DNA from: G963665085 sp963665085
GTDB taxonomy: Bacteria; Bacteroidota; Bacteroidia; Bacteroidales; JAAAOM01
Direction: 5' to 3'
Length of the DNA: 64,000 nt
Assembly: GCA_963665085.2 (NCBI GenBank)
Contig: CAXXXS010000003.1
Span: forward strand, 1 to 64,000
Shown piece after piece: positions 8,484-16,407 of this stretch; within the stretch, counting starts at the first letter, position 1, and each line of letters opens with the position of its first letter. The position numbers and the translations under genes are program-made. The notes under the pieces are model-generated. The model was not told where the DNA came from, ran no database searches, and saw only the letters and a program-made list of their open reading frames with translations.

Positions 8484-8489
8484 AAGTCT

Positions 8490-9212
8490 TTATTTTATAG
8501 TCACATTAGCACCGATTGGCTTAAGATAAGTATTACCTTGCCCATATACAGTAACCGGCTTTAATGTTCCTCCATTATATACATCAGGTTTTTTATCCCA
8601 TTTATACACTCCTGTTACTCTACTATCCCAATAACCCTTTCCTCCAAGGGTGATATTTGTGTATCGAGGGCCAGATTTCCCAGTTGAAGGCCGACCTCCA
8701 GAGTCAATAACCTTATAACCTGTTGTTTCTCCTTTGTCATTTCTTTTTACTTCCGCAATAATACCAATATGTCCTAAAGGTTTATCTTTCCCAGATGTAC
8801 TATTATCCAAAGTAATTGCGTTACCAACTTCGGCATCATCTTTATTTTCAACTTTATCAGAGGATTCCACTATTCGACTAACTCCATTTCCTGTCTTACC
8901 TGGATAAGGGTCTGGCTCTTCTGCTTTAATCATACAACTTGAAACCATTCCAGAACAATCAGTATTTTCGCCAGGAGCACCCCTGCCTTCTGCCCAAGAA
9001 TTACCTGGATTCTTTTCAACATATTCTTCAGCCATTTGCACTGCCTGAGCCCTTTGTGCTGAGTCCAAACCAAAAGGGTCAATATATTTTATGGGATTAT
9101 TATAAACATAAGCATAAGGTGTGTAATCATGGTGATTATTTTCAATAGCCGGGTCAATTACCATCCACCTTGCAATAGCGGGGTCATACATCCTAGCCCC
9201 GTAATCATACCA
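8490..9212 (-). pseudogene. orphan Rhs C-terminal tip (tip1, copy A) with NlpC/P60-like domain
   Basis: The open frame runs from the junction at 9212 (W-Y-D-Y-G-A-R-M-Y-D-P) to the stop at 8490 with no core upstream. The DNA immediately before it is the non-coding end of element copy B. It is identical in translation to residues 947-1186 of the intact Rhs protein, including the putative catalytic cysteine in TDCSGMV and histidine in GHIGII. An ATG at 9191 (MYDPAIARW) could start a stray product, but it lacks a convincing leader. It is a displaced copy produced by tandem integration, kept intact as a spare cassette. Confidence 0.85.
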
Positions 9213-9213
9213 A
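9198..9213 (-). other. attachment site, inner junction (attP-type) between element copies
   Basis: The minus strand reads AAGT|TGGTATGATTACGGGG. Element left end joins element right end, so this is the sequence expected in the circular element. It has T at the first variable position and C at the second. Together with 1284-1301 (T,T) and 17116-17130 (C,C) it gives a consistent set of element-derived and target-derived alleles with exchange inside GATTA. Confidence 0.75.
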
Positions 9214-9587
9214 CTTACGCAACTTTTTTAGCATTTTCAGGACTTCTTACCACCTCCGGGCAACCTGTTCAAAGAACTTCTATTGCTCTCAAAAATAGCA
9301 TCTTTTTTCTTTTAATTGAACTTTTTATTTGAAGATTCATGTTTGCAGGAAGTACCCCACATTGGTAAAATTCCACCATCCCTGCAAGCATCGCCCTTTT
9401 ACCAACTCCCCACGCTCGACCCTTCTGTTGTTTTTACCGTCATGCTTTTTGTGCCTGGCACACTTGCAGCACATTGCTTTTGTTTTTTAAGTCGATTGAT
9501 TTTTAATGGTAAAAAGCCAAAATCAAAGAGCTGCCCCAACCCTCGATAACAAAAAGACACGCCAGTAAAAACAACCCTAAGCTATAT

Positions 9588-9671
9588 TTACATAACGTGG
9601 CATTATAAAACACACATTTTCAGCGGTATAAATGATTGTATTTTGATGTGTCTTATAATAACGTTATGTAA
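9588..9671. repeat. imperfect inverted repeat (hairpin 1, copy B)
   Basis: TTACATAACGT (9588-9598) pairs with ACGTTATGTAA (9661-9671), with the same inner stem as copy A. The loop sequence differs while both arms are unchanged. Confidence 0.7.
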
Positions 9672-9697
9672 AATATCCCCACAGCCAGCGCACCGCA

Positions 9698-9774
9698 GAT
9701 GCTGTTAAAATAGAATAACTTTTAGTTGATTTATTTTTTAATGGTAAAAGTTATTTCCAGTTTAACAGCACATC
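9698..9774. repeat. imperfect inverted repeat (hairpin 2, copy B)
   Basis: GATGCTGTTAAA...AACTTTTA pairs with TAAAAGTT...TTTAACAGCACATC. It corresponds to 1781-1857 of copy A. Confidence 0.65.
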
Positions 9775-10584
9775 ATCATCAACATACATTCAGTTTATTT
9801 TCAATTAAAAGAAAAAAGTACGGCTCGATTTTTATGATTAAAGCTTTGGTCGTGGGTGGGTTTTTGTGCGGATTTAATTATAAAAATGAGCATCCAACCG
9901 AACTACAAAAGTTGATTAAATGTACTGCTGCTCATTGAGGGCGGAAGGGTGCAGGATTTTTGTTTTCTTTTTTAATCAACTGCTAATAATATGCAACTGT
10001 GTGTCAGGAGAAAGAAGGAAAAACAGCCTTGAGCTAGCGTCGGGAAAGTGGCTGCAAAAAGTGAGGCACGAACGGTTTGCGGACACTGTGCATGCGAGCC
10101 GCCTGCGAGTGGAGCAAGGTTGGTGCAAAAGGTAGACTGAGGAACGAAGGCGTTTTGCAGCTACTGTTTACAGCAAGGTTTTGGCGGAGTTTTTGACTTT
10201 TGGGTCGGGTCGTGTGTCAGCTCAAAAACTGTGACAAAACCGCAGACCGCAGCGACCAGCAGGCGAGCCTAATATTGGCAGCGGTTGGATTTTTAGCTTT
10301 TTTGTGGAGGAACGGAACAAAAGTGCTAAAAATACAAAGGAGCTGCCGTGAGGAAGAAGGAGGAACGCAAAAAGCATGACAAGCTGGAGCGAAGCGGAAC
10401 CCGCAGGGATTTGCAACTCTTTTTTATACCTTAAAAATCATTTCAACTAAATAAAAAAGTGTTGCAAAGGCTTGGCATGATTTTTTGCTGACGACTGATG
10501 ACGAACACCGCTTTTCCTTCTTTGTGGGGAGCAGACAAAACAGCGTTGGACTTTTTGAGGGTCGGCGTTTTGGCTGCGTGGGGT

Positions 10585-11553
10585 TTATTGTTTGTTCAGG
10601 GGATGGAACTTTTCCAGTTTACTTTGTAGATTATCTAAATTATTCAACTGGTATCTTTCGGTTGAACTTACATATTTATGACCTGCAAAGTATTGTACTT
10701 GTCTAAGGTTGTGGTTTTTCAGCCAGTAAGTTATCACACTTGCCCGGATTTGTTTTGGATGAAGGATTTCAGGATTTAACTTTTGGATGGCTTTAAACAT
10801 GTGCAACAAGCTGTTTTTAATGTTCTCGCTTCCGTTTATGCTTATAAAGAGTTGGTTTTGTATTATTGACTTGTTGATTTTATCAGGCTTTCGGGCTGGT
10901 TTTGGTTTAGTAATTTCTTTTAATATTCTTGGTCTTATTTCGGTTAAATACTCGTGTAGTTCCAGTATTTGAAAGGGTTTTAGTTCTAATGTTCTGCTGT
11001 TTCTTCTTCTGTTACCAGGAACATATATTTTACCTTCTTTGAGTTTTAAATGGTTTGGTTCAAGTTGCTGCAGCTCTTCGGTGGTTACACCTTGATAAAT
11101 TAATATTCCTAAAATAATTTTGTTCCTTTTCTCTCTGTTGGTAGTTGTTCCAAAGGATTTGTAAAGTATTTCTAGTTCCTTAATGTTGATAATATTAGAA
11201 GGTAGTTTTTGTTTGATTCCTTTTAAATGCAGATTGATAGCAGGATTAATAATATTAGGATTTGTTTGTTTTAAGTATTCATAAAAGTTTCTGATACTTC
11301 TTAGTTTGCTGTTAATGTGTTTTTTGCTCTTTCCTTCGAGTTTACAGTAATCAATAAAGTTTAATAAATCGTTGTACCGTGTATCTTTTGGCTGTAGAAG
11401 TTCATTCTCTAACCACTTTAAAAAATATCCTGCATAATTCATTTTTTGTCGGATTGTATTTTCTCCGTTTCCAAGTTCCTGCAGATAAGTTTTAAAGCCT
11501 TTTAGTTTGCTTTCTATCTCTTTATTAAAGCTGTATTCGGGTTTCTTACTCAT
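10585..11553 (-). CDS. tyrosine recombinase-like protein 1, catalytic box altered (copy B)
   Basis: The 322-residue sequence is identical to the copy at 2667-3635. It has a SAM-like DNA-binding domain followed by an integrase fold with threonine in place of the first catalytic arginine (GVTTEEL) and KQIRAS in place of HxLRH. R270, H292 and Y301 are retained. It overlaps the upstream recombinase 2 gene by 8 nt. Identity of the unusual residues in both copies argues against a sequencing error but may only reflect recent duplication. Confidence 0.85.
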   Translation of the reverse strand: MSKKPEYSFNKEIESKLKGFKTYLQELGNGENTIRQKMNYAGYFLKWLENELLQPKDTRYNDLLNFIDYCKLEGKSKKHINSKLRSIRNFYEYLKQTNPNIINPAINLHLKGIKQKLPSNIINIKELEILYKSFGTTTNREKRNKIILGILIYQGVTTEELQQLEPNHLKLKEGKIYVPGNRRRNSRTLELKPFQILELHEYLTEIRPRILKEITKPKPARKPDKINKSIIQNQLFISINGSENIKNSLLHMFKAIQKLNPEILHPKQIRASVITYWLKNHNLRQVQYFAGHKYVSSTERYQLNNLDNLQSKLEKFHPLNKQ

Positions 11554-12448
11554 TGGCTAAATGGGTATAGATTTGCGTACTTTCTAAACTGGCATGTCCT
11601 AAAAATTGGCTGACTTCTTCTAAAGTCATTCCCGATTGTAAAAGATGTGTGGCGATGGAGTGGCGCAAAGTATGGATTCCTATACTTCGACCATGCTCAG
11701 TACAGGTTTCCTTTTGCAGTTTGCTTGCTTCTGCTAATTTGTGAACCCTTTCTATTATTGCATTTCCGCAAAGTCGGTTTACTTGCATGCTTAAAAACAA
11801 AGCTTCTGGTTTTATATTCTTAAAGCTTAATATCTGTTGCCTGGCTACATAGATATAATTCTCTAAATCTTCTCGTATGGCTTCGGTCATGGGAACATAG
11901 CGTTCTTTGTAATTCTTTCCTTTTCGTACATAAACCCGTTTTTCTTTTAATAAAATATCACTGACATTTAAACTTACACCTTCACTTCTCCTTAATCCAC
12001 AGCCATAATAAATACTTAAAATAGCCCTGTCCCGGATTCCTAAAATACTGTTGTCGCAAACTTTGTAAAAGGCTTTAATTTCGGATTGTGTGAGGATGGT
12101 TTTTGTATTGGCTTTTTCTGCTTGCAGTTCCAGTTTTATTTCAATATCGGCTTTACCTGTTTCCTGTAAGTATTTACTGAACCGCTTTAAGGCGTTGATA
12201 TTGCTTATAATGTAGTTGTTTGATAAACTGCCGGATTTGGTTTTGTTCTTTCGGGTTTGTAGGTATTTATGGTAGTTGCTTATTATTTCAGGTTGCACCA
12301 TTTCAAGGCTGCCGACTTCATTTGTTTTCAGATAAAAGAAAAAATCCCTTACATAATTGGTCGATGCATAAACCGTGCTTTCTGCATATCCTATGGTGTT
12401 GAGCCACTTTCTAAAACCGTCTTGTAATTGGGTGTATTTTGGGTTCAT
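11546..12448 (-). CDS. tyrosine recombinase 2, XerC/D-like, complete catalytic set (copy B)
   Basis: The 300-residue sequence is identical to the copy at 3628-4530, with R153, the beta-hairpin lysine, H259-x-x-R262-H263, H285 and Y294. It is the likely catalytic recombinase for the WYDYG attachment core. It sits second in the primase-recombinase2-recombinase1 operon. Two identical copies in one locus make homologous recombination and loss of a unit likely. Confidence 0.92.
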   Translation of the reverse strand: MNPKYTQLQDGFRKWLNTIGYAESTVYASTNYVRDFFFYLKTNEVGSLEMVQPEIISNYHKYLQTRKNKTKSGSLSNNYIISNINALKRFSKYLQETGKADIEIKLELQAEKANTKTILTQSEIKAFYKVCDNSILGIRDRAILSIYYGCGLRRSEGVSLNVSDILLKEKRVYVRKGKNYKERYVPMTEAIREDLENYIYVARQQILSFKNIKPEALFLSMQVNRLCGNAIIERVHKLAEASKLQKETCTEHGRSIGIHTLRHSIATHLLQSGMTLEEVSQFLGHASLESTQIYTHLANE

Positions 12449-12490
12449 CGCTTACGATGGTTTTTAAGGGTACATATTGCATTTTCTTAA

Positions 12491-12568
12491 GTATAACAGT
12501 TATTCTTGTTTGCGCTTTTATTTCCAACGAGTTACAAGGATAAAAACAATGTTATTCTTCTGTTATAC
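12491..12568. repeat. inverted and direct repeats between primase and recombinase genes (copy B)
   Basis: Same GTATAACAG/CTGTTATAC pair and GTTATTCTT direct repeats as 4573-4650. Possible regulatory or accessory recombination site. Confidence 0.4.
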
Positions 12569-15268
12569 TAATGTTACACTTCTTGTTTTACTTCGTATCT
12601 GCTCTAAAACTTCGTTCATTACATCGGTTCCGGCTTGCAGTTTCTCATAATCGTCCCACCGGTAAATTTCATATTCAAAGCCTGTTTTGCGGTTTCCTCC
12701 TGTCTTTCTGATAAATCCCCGGCTTTCGAGTTCATACATGTAGCGGTTCACTTTCATGGGGTACATTCTCAGCCGTTCCCGGACTTCCTTTGCAAAAAAG
12801 TTTTCTTTCTTCTCCTTCTTTATCCAACGTTTCAGGCTCTCGAAGAACTCACGAACCGCCCGGGGCAGTTCATCGGATTTCGCCAACAACACATCTTTTA
12901 AAAGTATGTTTGCCCATTCTATATCTTCCAAAGTGGTTTCAATGTAGCGTTCGCCTGTTAACTTATCTGTTTTTATTTCTCGTTGGTATTGATGATAGAA
13001 AGTAATTGTTTCAATGGTTGCCAGATAATGGCTATTAGTTCTTAGTGGTTTAAAAATGTATTCAGGAAGCTTTAACAGCTCTGCATAAGGGTTTCTTACT
13101 TTGATTGGTTTTAGTACTGTTTGCATATCCTTAAAAAACTCTTTCAGTTCGTTTTCTTCTTTGCTGTTTACTTTCCCTGCCGACAATCTTCGTTGATATT
13201 CCATAATGTGTTCTTTATGTTGGTTGCTGCCATCCAAATAAATCAATAAACTACGGTTTGAGTTATCCTCATAAAGCTGTTCCCGTGTGGTTGTTCCGGC
13301 CAAGCAAATCGGGCCTTCAACATGAAGTGTAATAGTTTTTAGGTTTCCTTTGCTGTCTTTTATGGGGATGGTTTTTGATATTTTCTTTTTGCTCTGTAAT
13401 TCACGCAAGGGATATAAAACATCTTGCGCCCCGTCCATGTCTTCGATTAATACCAGCTTATGTTTTAACTCTTTTCTATCAAAATAGTAAAAGGCATTTT
13501 CTGATAATATGGTAATTTCCAGTTTCTCTTGTTCTGGTATCAACTCACTTACTTTTTCCTGCAGGTAGGTTTTGCCAGTTCCGGAAGCTCCTAAACTGAT
13601 TATGTGCAATGGCTGTTCTCTTAATCTCGATGTAAATATCAGGTACATTAATAATCGGTTGTTTTCTTCTCCTATCATTCCGGTTCTGCCGATGTCTTGG
13701 TTTGTACGTTCCATCAGCTTTGGGGCTTTCAGATAATTGATTGCTTTACTTTGCCTATGTTCTGTAAGTTGCCTTGATTGCGGTTTCTGCTCTTTTTGGC
13801 TTTCAATTTTACTTAATCGGTATTGTTCTATTTGGTCGGTCAGCTCTGCAATGGCTCGCTTTAAAACTGTTGTTCCGGTTTCCAGTTGCTCGCATGCTTT
13901 GTTTATGAACTTTTCTAAGTAATCGGAGTGGTACAGGTCTAAAGTGTGGCGGATGCTGTGCAATGGGTCGTTTGTATCGGTTCTGCTGATTTTTAAGGTA
14001 ATGCGCAGCCTGTCGATTTGCTGTAAGTTGATGCCGCCAAGTATAATAATCTGTAGTTCTTCGGTGGTATAAGTGATAAAGTCAGGGTTTCTTGTGTTTA
14101 ACTTCGCAGTTATTCTTGGTGGTTCGGGTTTCCGTTCTTCTTCTTTTTCAGTTAAAAGAAAAAGGTCTTTTCTGTTTTCCAGTAAGTGGGTAAATATTTC
14201 ATTGTCGTAAGCTACTGTCAAGCTGTTCACGTCTTCGCCTTCGGGTGTTTCGACTTTACTTAGTTTTATTCCTGGCAACAGCTCGCTTAATTCTTTCTGA
14301 TACTTTTCTATTGCTTCATTTCCGGCTTTGTCTCCATCAAAAAAGAAGATTATTTCTTGTAGGTACTGCAGCTCCTTTATTGCTTGTTTGTGTTCTTCTG
14401 TAAGTCCGTTTGTTCCGTAGCAGCTTAATAGTTCGTATTGGTTTGTAATCTCCTGTATTTGTAAAAGTGTTGCTGTGTCTATGATTGCTTCGGTTAATAT
14501 TAACCTGGTGGTTGCTTGTTTTGGATAGCCTGGATAAAGTCCGGTTCTGTTTACCGTGTAATAATGTTTGGCGTTTTTGTTGTCGATTATCGAGCGACCG
14601 TATAAACTGGTAATTTGGTTTTGTTTGTTCTTTAATGAGAAGATTACACAGTCTTTTGCAAAAGCGGTGTAGGTTGTGCCGTTGGCATTGGGAACACTTC
14701 CATTATAAGGGATTAAAAGCCCTGCATTGATACAGGCTTCTTGTTCTTTGGCTTCCAGTTTGCCACGGTGGTGGAACTGTCCGCTATTGTAACCAAGTTC
14801 TAATAATTCGTGGCTTAGGTTTCTACTTTGTAAATATTCCTTGGGCTTCTTGGCTACGCTGCTGTTTAATCCGTTTTGGAAGTAGCTAAATATTTTGGTT
14901 AATATTTCGGTGTGGTTCTCCTTGGGTTGGCTCTTTTGTGGTTTCGGCTTTCCGTTGATTGGTTTAATATCTCCTGTTAGTTCCGTTGCTTTTAATAATC
15001 CTTTGTGCTTGCTTCCTTCTTTCAATGTGCAAAATTCTATCTGGTCGCCATTCTTGCCACAACCAAAACAGTTAAATGTATTTGTGTTTGGGTAAATCTT
15101 CATGCTTGGCTTATCATCGGCATGGAATGGACAGCTAAGCATATTGTTTCGGTTGGCTTGTAAGCCGTAATGTTTTAGTACTGTTTGGATACTTAAACGC
15201 TGCTTTATTTCTTGGATTTCCATTTTAGTAAGTTTTTTTGAAAATTCATTTTCCGATAAATCATTCAC
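12563..15268 (-). CDS. CHC2-Toprim primase fused to a P-loop ATPase/helicase-like domain (copy B)
   Basis: The 901-residue sequence is identical to the copy at 4645-7350. CHC2 zinc finger at 46-70, Toprim residues E260 and D311/D313, Walker A GASGTGKT at 560-567, Walker B ending at D610. It heads the element operon and is divergent from the XRE gene. Its presence separates this element from simple integrase-only cassettes and suggests autonomous copying of the excised circle. Confidence 0.88.
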   Translation of the reverse strand: MNDLSENEFSKKLTKMEIQEIKQRLSIQTVLKHYGLQANRNNMLSCPFHADDKPSMKIYPNTNTFNCFGCGKNGDQIEFCTLKEGSKHKGLLKATELTGDIKPINGKPKPQKSQPKENHTEILTKIFSYFQNGLNSSVAKKPKEYLQSRNLSHELLELGYNSGQFHHRGKLEAKEQEACINAGLLIPYNGSVPNANGTTYTAFAKDCVIFSLKNKQNQITSLYGRSIIDNKNAKHYYTVNRTGLYPGYPKQATTRLILTEAIIDTATLLQIQEITNQYELLSCYGTNGLTEEHKQAIKELQYLQEIIFFFDGDKAGNEAIEKYQKELSELLPGIKLSKVETPEGEDVNSLTVAYDNEIFTHLLENRKDLFLLTEKEEERKPEPPRITAKLNTRNPDFITYTTEELQIIILGGINLQQIDRLRITLKISRTDTNDPLHSIRHTLDLYHSDYLEKFINKACEQLETGTTVLKRAIAELTDQIEQYRLSKIESQKEQKPQSRQLTEHRQSKAINYLKAPKLMERTNQDIGRTGMIGEENNRLLMYLIFTSRLREQPLHIISLGASGTGKTYLQEKVSELIPEQEKLEITILSENAFYYFDRKELKHKLVLIEDMDGAQDVLYPLRELQSKKKISKTIPIKDSKGNLKTITLHVEGPICLAGTTTREQLYEDNSNRSLLIYLDGSNQHKEHIMEYQRRLSAGKVNSKEENELKEFFKDMQTVLKPIKVRNPYAELLKLPEYIFKPLRTNSHYLATIETITFYHQYQREIKTDKLTGERYIETTLEDIEWANILLKDVLLAKSDELPRAVREFFESLKRWIKKEKKENFFAKEVRERLRMYPMKVNRYMYELESRGFIRKTGGNRKTGFEYEIYRWDDYEKLQAGTDVMNEVLEQIRSKTRSVTLV

Positions 15269-15379
15269 AAAACTAACTAATCATTCTGATTCAAACAAGT
15301 ATTAAATAAATTGTTTATGATATTTTATTCACTTATTTTTGCTAAAAGTTTAATTTTTAGCTCATAAAACTGACTTATA
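15269..15379. promoter_or_regulatory. divergent promoter region with candidate XRE operator (copy B)
   Basis: Same 111-bp AT-rich gap as 7351-7461. The GCTAAAA/TTTTAGC inverted repeat is at 15341-15361, 18 bp before the XRE start. Confidence 0.5.
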
Positions 15380-15712
15380 ATGACGTTTGGAGAAAGAATA
15401 ACATACGCACGGAAACAGAAAAAACTTACTCAAAATGATTTGGGTAAAACTGTTGGCACTTCTGGTGATATTATCGGAAAGTATGAAAGGAATGAAATAA
15501 AACCCTCTATTGATACGGCTGCTAAAATTGCAGAGGCTTTAAATGTTACGATTGATTATTTGGTAAAAGATGCTGAATACCAAAATATAGATGATGAGAC
15601 TTTAAAAAGGATGCAGAACATTGAAAAGCTTACGCCTGAAGATAAAAGCCATGTGTACGCTATGCTTGATGCTTTCTTTGCTAAAAGCAAATTACAAAGC
15701 TTAATGATATAA
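15380..15712 (+). CDS. XRE-family transcriptional regulator of the element (copy B)
   Basis: The 110-residue sequence is identical to the copy at 7462-7794. N-terminal Cro/CI-type helix-turn-helix (about 5-62) and a short helical tail. It is divergent from the primase operon and convergent with imm1. Two identical regulator genes would double repressor dose, which might stabilise the tandem array. Confidence 0.88.
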   Translation: MTFGERITYARKQKKLTQNDLGKTVGTSGDIIGKYERNEIKPSIDTAAKIAEALNVTIDYLVKDAEYQNIDDETLKRMQNIEKLTPEDKSHVYAMLDAFFAKSKLQSLMI

Positions 15713-15715
15713 AAA

Positions 15716-15735
15716 AACCCGGTTAATGCCGGGTT
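15716..15735. terminator. terminator between XRE gene and imm1 (copy B)
   Basis: AACCCGG/CCGGGTT stem with a T-rich tail on the plus strand and an A-rich one before it. It probably works for both convergent genes. Confidence 0.75.
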
Positions 15736-15756
15736 CTTTATTATCTAAATTTAAAT

Positions 15757-16401
15757 CTATTTTATTTTAGTGGGATTTGTCCGTACTGAATCGCTATGAA
15801 TCAACTCAAATTTTCCGCTACTACGTATAAGATAGTCATGGGTTATGGAATCTTTTTGAGATGTTAAAACTATGCCTTCATCTATTTCCTTTGTTTCTTC
15901 CTTAAATATACTTCGAGTAGAGATAGTTGTGTCATTCAACAAATGAAAATACTTTATAATAAACAATCCAGTTTCACTATTTTCGTTTTGGTCTATTACA
16001 TCAAAGTAATCACACTCTGTCAAATAAATATAATCCAACTTCTTCGTCGAACAATCCACCGTTATCGCATAAAACTTATCATCAGAGATATTCTCCACAA
16101 GTACAAAAAGCAAAAAGACATCTTTATGAACTTCTTTTATACTATACAGGTATGCATCACCATTTATATCATCTGAATTCAAATCAAAAAGTATTTTCTT
16201 CTGAATATCTGTTAATTTCAGTTTCCCTTTAACATTTGTTTTTCTGATTTCATCAACAGAACCATAGCTATTCAACGTAGAATCAGGTAAATTTAATATT
16301 TTACAAATCTGTTTCCCACCTTCTTTAACCTCGTTTTTTACAGAAGCATTATGACATGAAACAAGAATAAATGCAATAAATAAACTAATAATGTTTCTCA
16401 T
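15757..16401 (-). CDS. putative lipoprotein immunity protein for Rhs tip1 (imm1, copy B)
   Basis: The 214-residue predicted lipoprotein (ILVSC lipobox, cysteine 16) is identical to the copy at 7839-8483. It starts 6 nt after the stop of the full-length rhs gene, so it is the functional, co-transcribed partner of the active toxin. Periplasmic lipoprotein placement matches a toxin predicted to cut cell-wall peptides. The immunity role is inferred from position only; no homologous domain is recognised. Confidence 0.65.
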   Translation of the reverse strand: MRNIISLFIAFILVSCHNASVKNEVKEGGKQICKILNLPDSTLNSYGSVDEIRKTNVKGKLKLTDIQKKILFDLNSDDINGDAYLYSIKEVHKDVFLLFVLVENISDDKFYAITVDCSTKKLDYIYLTECDYFDVIDQNENSETGLFIIKYFHLLNDTTISTRSIFKEETKEIDEGIVLTSQKDSITHDYLIRSSGKFELIHSDSVRTNPTKIK

Positions 16402-16407
16402 AAGTCT

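Larger units (their letters stand above)
1293..9206 (-). mobile_element. Rhs-tip-carrying mobile element, copy A
   Basis: First of two tandem copies. Reading on the minus strand from its right end it contains WYDYG-tip1, imm1, an XRE regulator (opposite strand), primase/ATPase, tyrosine recombinase 2, tyrosine recombinase 1 and a ~1.37 kb structured non-coding end. Its limits are the two GATTA-containing cores at 1287-1298 and 9201-9212. Every protein compared is identical to copy B at an offset of 7918 bp. Only the outer ~0.9 kb (1299-2213) differs by many substitutions and a net 4 bp of length. There is no relaxase, type IV secretion gene or transposase. Primase plus tyrosine recombinases suggests an element that excises as a circle and may replicate. 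Confidence 0.8.
9213..10584. other. structured non-coding end of element copy B
   Basis: Same layout as 1299-2666: attachment core, two hairpins (9588-9671 and 9698-9774) and a G-rich stretch before recombinase 1. Differences from copy A, for example TAATGG for TAAAGG and GCGCACCG for GCACACGG, are frequent up to about 10131 and absent beyond in what I compared. No credible coding region was seen on either strand. Confidence 0.6.
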
